NCBI RefSeq assembly: GCF_002735905.1
Contig: NZ_PEBD01000010.1
Coordinates: forward strand, 1,240,001-1,304,000
DNA: 64,000 nucleotides
Source of the DNA: Williamsia muralis
Lineage (GTDB): Bacteria; Actinomycetota; Actinomycetes; Mycobacteriales; Mycobacteriaceae
Direction of reading: 5' to 3'
The notes beneath the pieces are model-generated. The model had not been told where the DNA came from and searched no databases. It saw only the letters and a program-made list of their open reading frames with translations. The position numbers were made by a program, and so were the translations under genes. This document shows positions 1 to 8,697 of the stretch, piece by piece; the first letter of the stretch is position 1, and each line of letters opens with the position of its first letter.

Positions 1-1
1 C

Positions 2-898
2 GCAGACACCAAGCTCGCGCAGGTTCTCTACCACGACTGGGAAGCCGAGACCTACGACGATAAGTGGTCGATCAGCTACGACGAGCGCTGCATCGACTAC
101 GCCAGAGGTCGCTTCGACGCCGTTGCGGCCGACCAGCCGTTGCCGTACGGGCATGCGCTCGAATTGGGTTGTGGCACAGGATTTTTCCTGCTCAATCTCA
201 TGCAGGGTGGGATCGCGACTAAAGGTTCGGTGACCGATCTGTCGCCGGGCATGGTGAAGGTGGCCTTGCGCAACGCGGCGAACCTGGGCCTCGACGTCGA
301 TGGCCGGGTGGCCGATGCGGAGACGATTCCCTACGACGACAACACCTTCGATCTCGTGGTGGGTCATGCTGTGCTCCATCACATCCCCGACGTCGAGAAG
401 TCGCTGCGCGAGGTGCTGCGAGTACTCAAACCCGGGGGTCGGTTCATCTTCGCCGGCGAACCGTCGACCATCGGTGACTTCTACGCACGGTGGCTCTCGC
501 GTGCCACGTGGGCAGCGACGACGAAGGTCACCAAACTGGGTCCATTGCAAGGCTGGCGCCGACCGCAGGCCGAACTCGACGAGTCGTCGCGCGCTGCGGC
601 GCTCGAGGCCGTCGTCGACATCCACACCTTCGATCCCAGTGACCTCGAGCGGATGTCGACATCTGCCGGAGCTGTGAACGTGAAGACCGCAACCGAAGAG
701 TTTGCCGCCGCCATGCTGGGCTGGCCGGTTCGGACCTTCGAGGCCGCCGTTCCGCCGGAAAAGCTGGGCTGGGGCTGGGCGCGGTTCGCGTTCGGCGGCT
801 GGAAGCGGCTCACCTGGGTGGACGAGAACATCTTGCGAAAAGTGGTGCCGCCCAAGTTTTTCTACAACGTGATCATCACGGGCACCAAGCCGGAGTAG
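2..898 (+). CDS. Class I SAM-dependent methyltransferase, 5' end cut by the window
   Basis: The reading frame is open from base 2, so the start codon lies upstream; 298 residues are visible. The nucleotide-binding glycine motif LELGCGTGFF comes early, followed by the acidic strand-2 region (DLSPGM) and a VLHHIPDVE segment, the usual order of a Rossmann-fold class I methyltransferase (Methyltransf_11 type). Substrate cannot be read from the sequence. The methionine-like TTG at 140 is internal, because strongly biased coding sequence continues before it. By position it would match Rv3038c of M. tuberculosis (recalled synteny). The gene is followed by a divergent-looking AT-richer stretch that carries the arsR promoter. 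Confidence 0.85.
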   Translation, partial: ADTKLAQVLYHDWEAETYDDKWSISYDERCIDYARGRFDAVAADQPLPYGHALELGCGTGFFLLNLMQGGIATKGSVTDLSPGMVKVALRNAANLGLDVDGRVADAETIPYDDNTFDLVVGHAVLHHIPDVEKSLREVLRVLKPGGRFIFAGEPSTIGDFYARWLSRATWAATTKVTKLGPLQGWRRPQAELDESSRAAALEAVVDIHTFDPSDLERMSTSAGAVNVKTATEEFAAAMLGWPVRTFEAAVPPEKLGWGWARFAFGGWKRLTWVDENILRKVVPPKFFYNVIITGTKPE

Positions 899-944
899 TC
901 TCCCACACCTGCGAGTAACCTCCGACCGGAAGTGTCGGAAATAA

Positions 945-974
945 TTGACATGTCGGTAATCTCCGACATATCGT
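945..974 (+). promoter_or_regulatory. Promoter with operator-like inverted repeat, arsR-SRPBCC operon
   Basis: A perfect -35 box TTGACA (945-950) and a -10 box TATCGT (969-974) are separated by 18 bases. Those 18 bases (951-968) are exactly the inverted repeat TGTCGG-TAATCT-CCGACA. A third TGTCGG lies at 933-938. A GTG start is 7 bases after the -10 box, so the message is probably leaderless. The position of the repeat suggests autorepression by the ArsR protein encoded directly downstream; this is inference. Confidence 0.7.
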
Positions 975-981
975 GGTTGTC

Positions 982-1296
982 GTGACCACGACAGACGACG
1001 TCTTCGCGGCGTTGGCGAGTCCGGTGCGCCGCAGACTTCTGGAGATACTCGCCGAGCAGCCACAGTCCGCAGGTGCGCTCAGCGATCAGTTCGCGCTGAG
1101 CCGGCCTGCGGTGGCCGAGCACCTAAGGGTGTTGCGAGAGGCCGGACTTGTGGCCGACAAGGCTTCCGGCCGACGGCGCATCTACGAGTTGACGCCAGAA
1201 CCCCTGGCCGACCTCGGTGAGTGGTTGCATCCCTTCGAGAAGTACTGGCGGGGGCGTCTGTCGTCCCTTGCCGACATTGCAAAGGATGTGGAATGA
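982..1296 (+). CDS. ArsR-family winged-helix transcriptional regulator
   Basis: This 104-residue protein is an ArsR/SmtB-type repressor. The winged helix-turn-helix fills most of it: ALASPVRRRLLEIL, then the recognition region LSRPAVAEHLRVL and the wing KASGRRRIYEL. No cysteine-rich metal site is visible, so a metal sensor is not supported. The GTG at 982 is chosen because it lies 7 bases after a -10 box; an in-frame GTG at 973 would fall inside that box. The stop overlaps the ATG of the next gene (ATGA), so the two are translationally coupled. ArsR plus an SRPBCC/AHSA1 protein is a recurring actinobacterial pair. Confidence 0.88.
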   Translation: MTTTDDVFAALASPVRRRLLEILAEQPQSAGALSDQFALSRPAVAEHLRVLREAGLVADKASGRRRIYELTPEPLADLGEWLHPFEKYWRGRLSSLADIAKDVE

Positions 1297-1700
1297 CGGA
1301 AACGACTGTTGCCTCGATCAAGCTCGATCAATTCGTGCAGGCCGAACCTCGGAAGGTGTGGCGGACGCTCACCGAACCGGAGCTCCTGGAGAAGTGGTGG
1401 GTGCCCGGCGACATCTCGGCCGAGGTGGGTCACGAGTTCACCCTGGAGATGCCCGGATTCGGCCGTCAGCCGTGCAAAATCCTTCGGTCAGAGCCGTTTT
1501 CGCTGCTGAGCTACAGCTTCACCCCGCAGTGGACCCTGACATGGACGCTGGTGCCGGAGGGCAGGGGGACACGCCTACTGCTCGAGCATTCCGGTTTTGA
1601 TCTGGACGACGCCAGGATGGCCGCCGCGTTCGATCGGATGGGGCCTGGATGGCAGGGCAGCATCCTGCCGCTACTCGCCGAGACGGCCCAATCTCTCTAG
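1293..1700 (+). CDS. SRPBCC (AHSA1-like) domain protein
   Basis: The gene encodes 135 residues of the START/Bet v 1-like fold, AHSA1 subgroup: N-terminal IKLDQFVQAEPRKVWRTLTE, then EKWWVPGD, the central sheet and a C-terminal helix ending in GSILPLLAETAQSL. Such proteins bind hydrophobic ligands; none can be named here. The ATG at 1293 overlaps the TGA of arsR, and an upstream in-frame GTG at 1221 lies inside arsR and is rejected. The coupled arrangement suggests that it shares the signal sensed by the ArsR protein. The convergent lipoprotein gene ends only 4 bases away. Confidence 0.85.
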   Translation: MTETTVASIKLDQFVQAEPRKVWRTLTEPELLEKWWVPGDISAEVGHEFTLEMPGFGRQPCKILRSEPFSLLSYSFTPQWTLTWTLVPEGRGTRLLLEHSGFDLDDARMAAAFDRMGPGWQGSILPLLAETAQSL

Positions 1701-1704
1701 CGGG

Positions 1705-2418
1705 TCAGCAGGTGGCCACGATCTGGGCCATGGCTTGCTTCTCGGCTTCCGTGACCCACAGGCTGTAGCGCGCCTTGACGTCGATCTGCCGGGACACATA
1801 GGTGCAACGGTAGGACTTGTTGGGTGGAAGCCAGGTGGCCGCATCGCCTGCGCCCTTGCTCTGGTTGGTCGGCCCGTCGGTGGCCTGCAGATTGGCCGGG
1901 TCGTTCGCGAAGTCTGTCCGTTTGGCGCGGTCCCATTGCGCTGCTCCCTTCTGCCAGGCGTCGGACAGCGCCACCACGTGGTCGATTTGCACTGCGGGAG
2001 AAGTCTTCTCGCCTCGGACGAAGTCGATGCGACGGCCGGTGTAGGGGTCGTCCAGTACGCCGGTGAGAATGACACATTCGCGTGTACCGGGCTTCACCGT
2101 GACAACCGTCAGGTCGCGACGCAGGATGTCGTTGCGGGTGTCACATCCGTTGTGGCCCTGCGCGACATTCACGTCGTCGGTCCAGGCCTGCCCGAATTGC
2201 TCGCGGCTGTAGCCGGTTTTGGGCGCTCGGCCCTTGATCGTCAGCGAGTCGAGCTGAGCAAGCGCGGGGCTCTGGGCCGTCGGCGCGTCGGGTTGAGCAG
2301 GACGGGCTGCCGTCTGACTGCCGGGCGGGACGGGCGCGTCCTCGATCTGACAGGAGGCTAACGCCAGCGCACTGAGCAAGGTGAGCGCCAGGTGGCGGCC
2401 CTGTTCGGGTCGGTTCAC
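1705..2418 (-). CDS. Secreted HNH-family (DUF1524/GmrSD C-terminal-like) lipoprotein
   Basis: This 237-residue protein has a signal peptide with a lipobox (LALASC, Cys near residue 23), so it should be anchored outside the membrane. A Pro/Ala-rich linker follows, then an HNH-type domain with the core QIDHVVALSDAW, a following NLQATDGPTNQSKG segment and a WLPPNKSYRC segment. These match the secreted DUF1524/HNH nuclease family common in actinobacteria. The GTG start at 2418 has a good GAGGAG ribosome site. It is divergent from the THUMP-like gene. Nuclease activity is inferred from the family only. Confidence 0.85.
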   Translation of the reverse strand: MNRPEQGRHLALTLLSALALASCQIEDAPVPPGSQTAARPAQPDAPTAQSPALAQLDSLTIKGRAPKTGYSREQFGQAWTDDVNVAQGHNGCDTRNDILRRDLTVVTVKPGTRECVILTGVLDDPYTGRRIDFVRGEKTSPAVQIDHVVALSDAWQKGAAQWDRAKRTDFANDPANLQATDGPTNQSKGAGDAATWLPPNKSYRCTYVSRQIDVKARYSLWVTEAEKQAMAQIVATC

Positions 2419-2441
2419 GTTCTCCTCGGTTTCGGCACGGA

Positions 2442-2447
2442 TACTGT
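2442..2447 (+). promoter_or_regulatory. -10 box (TACTGT), leaderless start of THUMP-like gene
   Basis: TACTGT ends 7 bases before the GTG at 2455, the spacing expected for a leaderless transcript. Confidence 0.5.
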
Positions 2448-2454
2448 TATACCC

Positions 2455-3645
2455 GTGGGCTACGACTTCTCGACCGACGATGTGGCGTTCCTTCGTTCCA
2501 AAACCGGACGCGAGGCACTGCGGTTGGCGGATTCGCTTGCTCTGGAGCCCAATTCATTGATGACCGACATCGGGCGTCTGACCGCGGCCTATCCCGGACG
2601 GCAGGCGGCGCTGGTGGAGACGGTCTCGTGCCGCCGTCGGGCAGTCGGGAAACTGCGCGACCCGCATCGCTGGCTACTGACCTCTGACGCTCTGCAACAG
2701 GCCACCGCCTATCCGGTCGCCGATCACCGGGCAGCTGAACTCGCCGGCCGATATCCCGGTGCCACCGTCCACGACGTGACCTGCTCGGTAGGCGCCGATC
2801 TCGCGTCGCTGACGCACGCCGACGGGTTGGGCGGCGTGATCGGCAGCGACATCGACCAGATCAGGTTGGCGATGGCGGCGCACAACGTGCCCCAGGCCGC
2901 GCTGGCCCGCGCCGATGCACTCACGCCGACGAGTGCTGCCGACGTCTATGTGGCCGACCCCGCACGCCGCAGCGGGGGTCGCCGGAGCTTCCGGATCGAA
3001 GACACCGCGCCGCCGCTGCTGGAGCTGCTGACCGTCTACGCGGGCCGTTCGCTGGTGGTCAAGTGCGCGCCCGGGCTCGACTACCGACTCTTGCGCGATC
3101 GTTACGGATTCGCCGGCGAAGTACAGATCATCTCGCTGAACGGCGCGGTGCGCGAAGCGTGCCTGTGGAACGACCCCCGCCCTGGCGTCAAGCGGCGGGC
3201 AACCGTGATCCGCACGGACGGCTCAGGTTTCGAGATCACCGACGCTGCCGATGACGATGCAGGCGTCGATGACGCAGGGGAGTGGATCTTGGACCCGGAC
3301 GGCGCCGTCGTCCGGGCCGGTCTGGTCCGCCACTTCGCAAAAGCCCACCGGCTGTGGCAACTCGACCCCCAGATCGCCTATCTCAGCGGCGATCACCTGC
3401 CGACGGGTGAACGCGGATGGCGGGTCATGGAACAGTTCAACTTCTCGGAGAAACACCTCAAGCGACGCCTGGGCGAGTTGGGCTGTGGCACCCTCGAAAT
3501 CCTGGTTCGCGGCGTCGACATCGACCCCGACAGGTTGCGGAAGAGACTGAAGCTCAAGGGTTCTGCGGCCCACGCTGTGGTGATCACCAGGATCGGGCGG
3601 CGCGGGGTGATGTTCATCTGCGAAGAGGGGGTGCGGCAACGCTGA
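2455..3645 (+). CDS. THUMP-like class I methyltransferase (Rv3037c-like)
   Basis: A 396-residue protein with a helical N-terminal region, a Rossmann methyltransferase core (DVTCSVGADLASL, then GSDIDQIRLAMA, then VYVADPARRSGGRR in the motif IV position) and a C-terminal THUMP-like region ending in ITRIGRRGVMFICEE. The family is annotated as RNA methyltransferase-like, but no substrate is established. The GTG at 2455 follows a -10 box by 7 bases; upstream in-frame codons overlap the divergent lipoprotein gene and are rejected. The neighbouring genes match the methylglucose polysaccharide region of mycobacteria, where a methyltransferase role in the sugar has been suggested, but the domain argues for RNA. 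Confidence 0.82.
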   Translation: MGYDFSTDDVAFLRSKTGREALRLADSLALEPNSLMTDIGRLTAAYPGRQAALVETVSCRRRAVGKLRDPHRWLLTSDALQQATAYPVADHRAAELAGRYPGATVHDVTCSVGADLASLTHADGLGGVIGSDIDQIRLAMAAHNVPQAALARADALTPTSAADVYVADPARRSGGRRSFRIEDTAPPLLELLTVYAGRSLVVKCAPGLDYRLLRDRYGFAGEVQIISLNGAVREACLWNDPRPGVKRRATVIRTDGSGFEITDAADDDAGVDDAGEWILDPDGAVVRAGLVRHFAKAHRLWQLDPQIAYLSGDHLPTGERGWRVMEQFNFSEKHLKRRLGELGCGTLEILVRGVDIDPDRLRKRLKLKGSAAHAVVITRIGRRGVMFICEEGVRQR

Positions 3646-3667
3646 TGACCACCGCGATGTGTGCGGT

Positions 3668-4969
3668 CTATTTGTCCTTCGGTGCGTCGTAGAAGTAGAC
3701 CTCACCGAGGTTGGTCGCAGTCGCGACCTGCCCGGTGTTCGACACGGCCACACCCGTGGTGAAACCGACCGACCCGGGGATCGCAAACTTCCGCACGGTG
3801 GCACCGTCGGCGGAATCCACCTCCATCAATGTCAGTTCGTCCGCGTTGTTCTCGCGCACGACCGTCCATGCGGTCCCGGAGGTGGTGAGTGCCGACAGCC
3901 CCACCGATTGCACATCAGTGCGTTGCCACACTCGTTCGGCCTTGTCGCCCAGATCTCGGTAGGCGCGCACCGGTGCGTTGAGCAGTCCGGTCGGGATGAT
4001 CAGGCCGTCGGGTGAGACGGTCATCGTCCCGAAACCGTAGTTGTCCACGAAGTAGTCCCATTTGGGCGTGCCGGTGAGGGCGTCGAGAGCGTAAATACTG
4101 CCGAGGCGGTTGAACACGTACAGCGTGCGACCGTCGGCCGACAAGGTGGGCGTCCCGATGACGCCGCCCGGGATCTCCGCTTTCCACGACTCGCGAATCG
4201 ATCGGGTGCCGTTCTCCTCGGAGTAGTCGTAGCCGCGGACCCCGGATGCGATGACGCCCTCGGGCCAGTAGTTCAGATAGAAGCGCTCGCGATCGGAATC
4301 GACTGCGGGAGGCGCCTGGACAGGGCAACGGGGACCACCCGAGACACAGTCGCCGAGGCCGTACAGTGGCTGTGCCGGGTCGGCATCAGGACGCAACGCA
4401 ATACCCGGTGCGGCAAGTTTGCCGGTCTGCGAGTCGAACAGCAGGATCTGGCCGAGGTGGCTCACCATCAGCACCAGCCCGGGCGCCGCGAACTTTGCCG
4501 AGAGCGGCACGCCGACGACGCCGAAACGCCACCGGAAATCACCTGCTCCGTTGAGCCCGTAGAACATGCCGGCGTCACCGATGTAGATGTTCTCGTACTG
4601 ATCGAACAGCATCGAATTGAGTTCGATGCCCGGTCCGTAGTACTTGCAGAAGTTCTTCCGTCCGGCCCGCTGATCGAAGAGGAATGTGTTGCAGCCCCCG
4701 GGGGTGGCGGCCGTGACGCCTACGTTGGATCGACCGGAGATCGTCAGGGGCGAGGAGATCGGCCCACCGACCGGCCGCGACCATGAGAGCTCGAGTTCGC
4801 CGGTCTTGGGATACACGAAGTTCGAGTTGTGGGCGTTACCCCCATAGCTGGACCAGCCTGCGCTGGCCACCGAACGCACGTCGTCGACACCGTCAGAGCA
4901 CGAACTGAGCAGAACGGCCAGCAACATCACCAGGGCCGCGGCGGCTCGTGCGGTGGTCCGGCGCCCCAT
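3668..4969 (-). CDS. Beta-propeller (PQQ-like) lipoprotein, Rv3035-like
   Basis: The 433-residue protein begins with a signal peptide and lipobox (LLSSC, Cys at residue 24). The rest consists of repeated beta-propeller blades: SSPLTISGRSN, IYIGDAGMFYGLNGAGDFRW, RTLYVFNRLGSIYALDALTGTPKW and VATATNLGEVYFYDA. The blade style resembles PQQ-repeat proteins, but no cofactor residues can be identified, so an enzyme activity is not claimed. A scaffolding or binding role on the outer face of the membrane is possible. It is convergent with the THUMP-like gene and divergent from the acyltransferase gene. Confidence 0.8.
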   Translation of the reverse strand: MGRRTTARAAAALVMLLAVLLSSCSDGVDDVRSVASAGWSSYGGNAHNSNFVYPKTGELELSWSRPVGGPISSPLTISGRSNVGVTAATPGGCNTFLFDQRAGRKNFCKYYGPGIELNSMLFDQYENIYIGDAGMFYGLNGAGDFRWRFGVVGVPLSAKFAAPGLVLMVSHLGQILLFDSQTGKLAAPGIALRPDADPAQPLYGLGDCVSGGPRCPVQAPPAVDSDRERFYLNYWPEGVIASGVRGYDYSEENGTRSIRESWKAEIPGGVIGTPTLSADGRTLYVFNRLGSIYALDALTGTPKWDYFVDNYGFGTMTVSPDGLIIPTGLLNAPVRAYRDLGDKAERVWQRTDVQSVGLSALTTSGTAWTVVRENNADELTLMEVDSADGATVRKFAIPGSVGFTTGVAVSNTGQVATATNLGEVYFYDAPKDK

Positions 4970-5048
4970 CGTGCTCCTCTTCGTTGCTTCGGCAGATCGG
5001 GCCTGAGCCTATCGTGAGTGACCCGCAGGATCGCGTATCGGCGTCCAT

Positions 5049-5054
5049 TAGTGT
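5049..5054 (+). promoter_or_regulatory. -10 box (TAGTGT) before hexapeptide acyltransferase
   Basis: TAGTGT ends 8 bases before the ATG at 5063, consistent with a leaderless or near-leaderless message and supporting that start. Confidence 0.45.
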
Positions 5055-5062
5055 TCGTATCC

Positions 5063-5809
5063 ATGACGAGCATGTGGAACGCACCGCTGCATCGCCGGTG
5101 GCGTGCTGGAATGCGGCGGGAACCGGAGCAGGCCCGTTTCCTCACCCGGGAATCGCTGCGGTGGGTGCTGGAACATCGGGCGTACTCGCCCTGGTACCTG
5201 GTGCGGTACGTCCGGCTTCTCAGGTTCAAACTCGCCAACCCACACGTGATCCTGCGTGGGATGGTGTTCCTCGGCAAGAACGTGGAGATCCACGCGACCC
5301 CTGAACTGTCCCGGCTCGAGATCGGCCGGTGGGTACACATCGGAGACGGGAACTCGATCAGGTGCCACGAGGGTTCGCTGCGCATCGGCGACAAGGTCGT
5401 CTTCGGTGAGAACAACGTCGTCAACACCTACCTGGACATCGAGATCGGCGCATCGACCCTGGTCGCGGACTGGTGTTACATCTGCGACTTCGACCACCGG
5501 ATGGACGACATCACCGTTGCCATCAAAGACCAGGGGATCGTCAAGGGGCCTGTACGGATCGGCCCGGACACCTGGATCGCCGCCAAGGTGTCGGTGCTCC
5601 GCAACACCCTGGTCGGCAGGGGTTGTGTGCTCGGATCTCACGCGGTGGTGAAGGGGACGATCCCGGACTACTCCATTGCGGTCGGTGCGCCGGCGCGAGT
5701 GGTGAAGAACCGCATGGACGACTGGGCGAGCAATGCTGCCGAGCGAGCCGAACTGGAGCGTGCTCTCGCCGACATCGAACGCAAGAAGGCTGCTGCCCAA
5801 GGGGATTGA
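5063..5809 (+). CDS. Left-handed beta-helix (hexapeptide) acyltransferase, Rv3034c-like
   Basis: The 248-residue protein has imperfect hexapeptide repeats in its middle and end (VEIHAT, LEIGRW, LRIGDKVVFGENN, VRIGPDTWIAAKV, VGRGCVLGSHAVVKGTI), ending with the SIAVGAPARVVK segment typical of xenobiotic/serine-type O-acetyltransferases. The His in FDHR could be catalytic. The ATG at 5063 is preferred over an in-frame ATG at 5018 because of the -10 box. Convergent with the glucosyltransferase gene, it sits beside the glucan operon, so acylation of a methylglucose polysaccharide is a reasonable inference; I recall a similar proposal for Rv3034c. Confidence 0.82.
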   Translation: MTSMWNAPLHRRWRAGMRREPEQARFLTRESLRWVLEHRAYSPWYLVRYVRLLRFKLANPHVILRGMVFLGKNVEIHATPELSRLEIGRWVHIGDGNSIRCHEGSLRIGDKVVFGENNVVNTYLDIEIGASTLVADWCYICDFDHRMDDITVAIKDQGIVKGPVRIGPDTWIAAKVSVLRNTLVGRGCVLGSHAVVKGTIPDYSIAVGAPARVVKNRMDDWASNAAERAELERALADIERKKAAAQGD

Positions 5810-5857
5810 GCCCAGGGGGATCGAACCGGCACGCCGGATGGCTTACACATCGATGGA

Positions 5858-7129
5858 TCAGATCGGCCCCGCCGGGTCCCGCTCCGGCAGCGGCCTGTCG
5901 GCGATGGTCGGCCGCCCCAGAGGGCGCCGAGGACGCCGTGTGGCTTTCTCGTAGACAGCCGCCGTGCGCGCCGCCACCTGATCCCAGGCGAATCCCTGTG
6001 ACACCCGGACGCGCGCGGCGATGGCGCGCTGTTGAGCGGACACGGGGTCGGCGAGAGCGGCGCGGATCGCAGCCGTGAGCCCACCGACGTCGGCCGGGGC
6101 GAAACTGAGCCCGGTGACCCGGTCGGTGACGGCCTCGCCGAGACCGCCGGCGGTCGAGGTGACCAGCGGGGCGCCGGTGGCCGCCGCCTCCAGGGCGACG
6201 ATCCCGAACGGTTCGTATCTGCTGGGAAGTACCATCACGTCGCAGTCCTTCATCAGTTCGGCCAGTCCCGCCTTGTCGACGGCACCGACGAAACGGACCG
6301 CCCGCGACACCTTGTGGTCGCGGGCGACCTCCCGCAGCCACGACAACTGCGTGCCGTCACCGGCGACCGTCAGCACCGCTCCCCGGTGGGTGCGCCGAAT
6401 GCGTGCAAGGGCCGCGATGGCGTCCTGGACACCCTTCTCGTATTCCAGTCGCCCCGCGAACAACAGGCGCGGGGGGCCGTCGTGCGCGACGCGGCGCGCG
6501 AATGGCCACGCATCGATGTCGATGCCGTTGTGGATGGTGTGGATCTCGGCCAGTTCGGGGCCGAACAACCGATACACCTCGTCCCGCATCGACGCCGAAC
6601 AGGTGATCACGGCGTCGGACTCGGCTGCCAGCCACCACTCCACCGAATGGACCTGCTTGTTCACCCGTCCGCTGACCCATCCGCTGTGTCGGCCCGCTTC
6701 GGTGGCGTGGAAGGTGCTCACCAACGGCACGTCGAAGTGTTCGGCCAGAGCTATCGCCGGATGAGCGACGAGCCAGTCGTGGGCGTGTACGACGTCGGGC
6801 TCCCATGTGCCCTCGCCGTCATCGTCTTTCGGATACCCGAGCCCGAGACCGGCGCGGATGAGCGTGTGGCCGAGAGCCAGGACCCACGCCATCATGTCCT
6901 CACCGAACACAAAATGCGGGGGATCTTCGGCCGCGGCGATCACGCGAACCCCGTCGCACACCGTGTCGGTACCCGGATGTGTGAGTCCGTCGCTGCCCGT
7001 GGGTTGTCGCGACAACACCACCACGTCGTGCCCCGCTCGGACGAGCTCGGTTGCCAGGTGGTGGACGTGCCTTCCGAGGCCGCCGACCACCACCGGGGGG
7101 TACTCCCAGGAGACGACCAGGATCCTCAT
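5858..7129 (-). CDS. GT4 glycosyltransferase, Rv3032-like alpha-1,4-glucosyltransferase
   Basis: The 423-residue protein has the two-domain GT-B layout. The N-terminal domain starts MRILVVSWEYPP with GGLGRHVHHL; the C-terminal domain has RLEYEKGVQDAI and the retaining GT4 E-x7-E motif in EPFGIVALEAA. Rv3032, its likely ortholog, elongates alpha-1,4-glucan in methylglucose lipopolysaccharide and contributes to glycogen (established for M. tuberculosis). The ATG at 7129 overlaps the stop of the GH57 gene (ATGA), so upstream in-frame codons are inside that gene. It is the last gene of a three-gene overlapping operon. Confidence 0.88.
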   Translation of the reverse strand: MRILVVSWEYPPVVVGGLGRHVHHLATELVRAGHDVVVLSRQPTGSDGLTHPGTDTVCDGVRVIAAAEDPPHFVFGEDMMAWVLALGHTLIRAGLGLGYPKDDDGEGTWEPDVVHAHDWLVAHPAIALAEHFDVPLVSTFHATEAGRHSGWVSGRVNKQVHSVEWWLAAESDAVITCSASMRDEVYRLFGPELAEIHTIHNGIDIDAWPFARRVAHDGPPRLLFAGRLEYEKGVQDAIAALARIRRTHRGAVLTVAGDGTQLSWLREVARDHKVSRAVRFVGAVDKAGLAELMKDCDVMVLPSRYEPFGIVALEAAATGAPLVTSTAGGLGEAVTDRVTGLSFAPADVGGLTAAIRAALADPVSAQQRAIAARVRVSQGFAWDQVAARTAAVYEKATRRPRRPLGRPTIADRPLPERDPAGPI

Positions 7130-8697
7130 GTGATCGCGTCGGCCGGCAATCGGCGGGCGTCGAGTCCGGGGAAAACGTTGTCGGCGAGATTCCAACGCGC
7201 CGATAGGGTTTCGGCCCACTGTTCGCGACCCCGGTCGGCGGCGTCGCAGATCTCCCTGGCAGCGTGTGCGTGGGTGTACAGGCGCCGGCGCGCATAGTCG
7301 GCTGCGGTGTTCTTCGACACCATGAAGGGCCAATCGGACGACAGCATCATCAGGGTCTCGCGCAGGATCTGATCACTGACCCGGTCACGTCCTGGGACTT
7401 GACCGTCCACGCGCTTGTCGACGGTCGCCAGGGCTGCGGTGACGACCTCGGCGTTGATCCGGACCAGATCGTCGACCTGCGGCCCGTTCCACACCCGCCA
7501 GTCCTTGCCTGAGCCCCAAGAAGTCTCGGGAAGGTCGACCGGATCGCCGACGAAGCCCCCGGCCTTGGCGCTCTGCAGGCTGCCCACACGGACGCCGGCG
7601 CGCGGGAGTGCACGCAACACTGCATCGAGCCACTGGGGGCCTTCATGCCACCAGTGGCCGAACAGCTCGGTGTCGAAGGCGGCGACAACCAGTGCGGGCC
7701 TTCCGATCCGTTCGGTCTCGGCGATCAACCGGGCTCGGACGTTGGTGACGAAGTCGTCGACGTGACGCTGCACAACTGCGTGGGTGCGATCTGGTTCGTA
7801 CGGCTTCTTGTCGCCGGCGGCGACGGAGCGGCCGGTCACCCGCGAGGCCTTGAGCCCAAATCGGTGGTCGTAACTGTGGAAGTCGCGGTAGGCGCTGTGC
7901 CCGGGATACCCCGAGCGCGGTGACCACACTCGGTACGACACCGGGAGATCCCGGCCGAACGCGATCACGTCGCTACCACTGACCGGGCGTCCGAGTGCCG
8001 TATCCCCTTGCAGCGCAGGGCCGTCGACCATGAAGTGCTCGACGCCGGCTTCGTCGTAATCCTCTTCCATGCCGGGTGCGTAGGCGCACTCGGGTGCCCA
8101 GATCCCGCGCGGACGCACGCCGAAGCGATGACCCGCATCCGCCAGTCCCTCCCCGAGGGAGAACGCCCGGAGGCGCGGATCGAGCAGGGGGCCGAAGTGA
8201 TGTGCCAGCGGGCCGCCGAGCAACTCGACTGTTCCCGCGTCCACCAGTGACCGGATGAGCGGGGAACCGCCGTGGCGCCAATGGCTTTCGAAGTCATCGA
8301 GAGCTTCTGCCGCACTGCGGTATTCGCGGGCACCGAGGTTGTTGATGTCCGAGAGCCCGCCGTCTGGGCTCTCGGCGACTGCGGCCTCACCCGCCCGCAG
8401 CTGCCAGTCGGCGAGCCACTGATACATCGAATCCAGGCAATGCGGATCATCGAGCTGCGCCGCCAGCACCGGCGTCATCCCGAGACTCAGTTGGTCTGTG
8501 TAACCATCTGCTGCGAGTCCCCGCAGGACTGCGAACACACGTTGATAGGAGCCGGCCCACGATTGGTACAGCCACTCCTCGCCGACTGGCCATCGCCCGT
8601 GATTGGCGAGCCAGGGGAGATGCGAGTGCAGGACCAGGGCGAACATGCCGGGGACGGCGTCCGCGACCCCGTCGTCGCGAAGACCTGCTTCGGTCAC
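7126..8697 (-). CDS. GH57 alpha-glucan branching enzyme (Rv3031-like)
   Basis: The 523-residue protein is a family GH57 1,4-alpha-glucan branching enzyme. HSHLPWL near residue 24 is the N-terminal His motif. Glu203 in WAPECAY and Asp342 in AAFDTELFGHWW fit the GH57 nucleophile and acid/base positions. A C-terminal helical domain follows (MMLSSDWPFM). The GTG at 8697 overlaps the TGA of the methyltransferase gene (GTGA); its own TGA overlaps the glucosyltransferase ATG. The Rv3031 ortholog is assigned to methylglucose lipopolysaccharide synthesis. Length is close to the 526 residues I recall for Rv3031. Confidence 0.9.
   Translation of the reverse strand: MTEAGLRDDGVADAVPGMFALVLHSHLPWLANHGRWPVGEEWLYQSWAGSYQRVFAVLRGLAADGYTDQLSLGMTPVLAAQLDDPHCLDSMYQWLADWQLRAGEAAVAESPDGGLSDINNLGAREYRSAAEALDDFESHWRHGGSPLIRSLVDAGTVELLGGPLAHHFGPLLDPRLRAFSLGEGLADAGHRFGVRPRGIWAPECAYAPGMEEDYDEAGVEHFMVDGPALQGDTALGRPVSGSDVIAFGRDLPVSYRVWSPRSGYPGHSAYRDFHSYDHRFGLKASRVTGRSVAAGDKKPYEPDRTHAVVQRHVDDFVTNVRARLIAETERIGRPALVVAAFDTELFGHWWHEGPQWLDAVLRALPRAGVRVGSLQSAKAGGFVGDPVDLPETSWGSGKDWRVWNGPQVDDLVRINAEVVTAALATVDKRVDGQVPGRDRVSDQILRETLMMLSSDWPFMVSKNTAADYARRRLYTHAHAAREICDAADRGREQWAETLSARWNLADNVFPGLDARRLPADAIT

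Noticed and set aside
862-1122. Small minus-strand frame between the first methyltransferase and arsR
   Set aside because: It overlaps the arsR promoter and coding region and has no family features.
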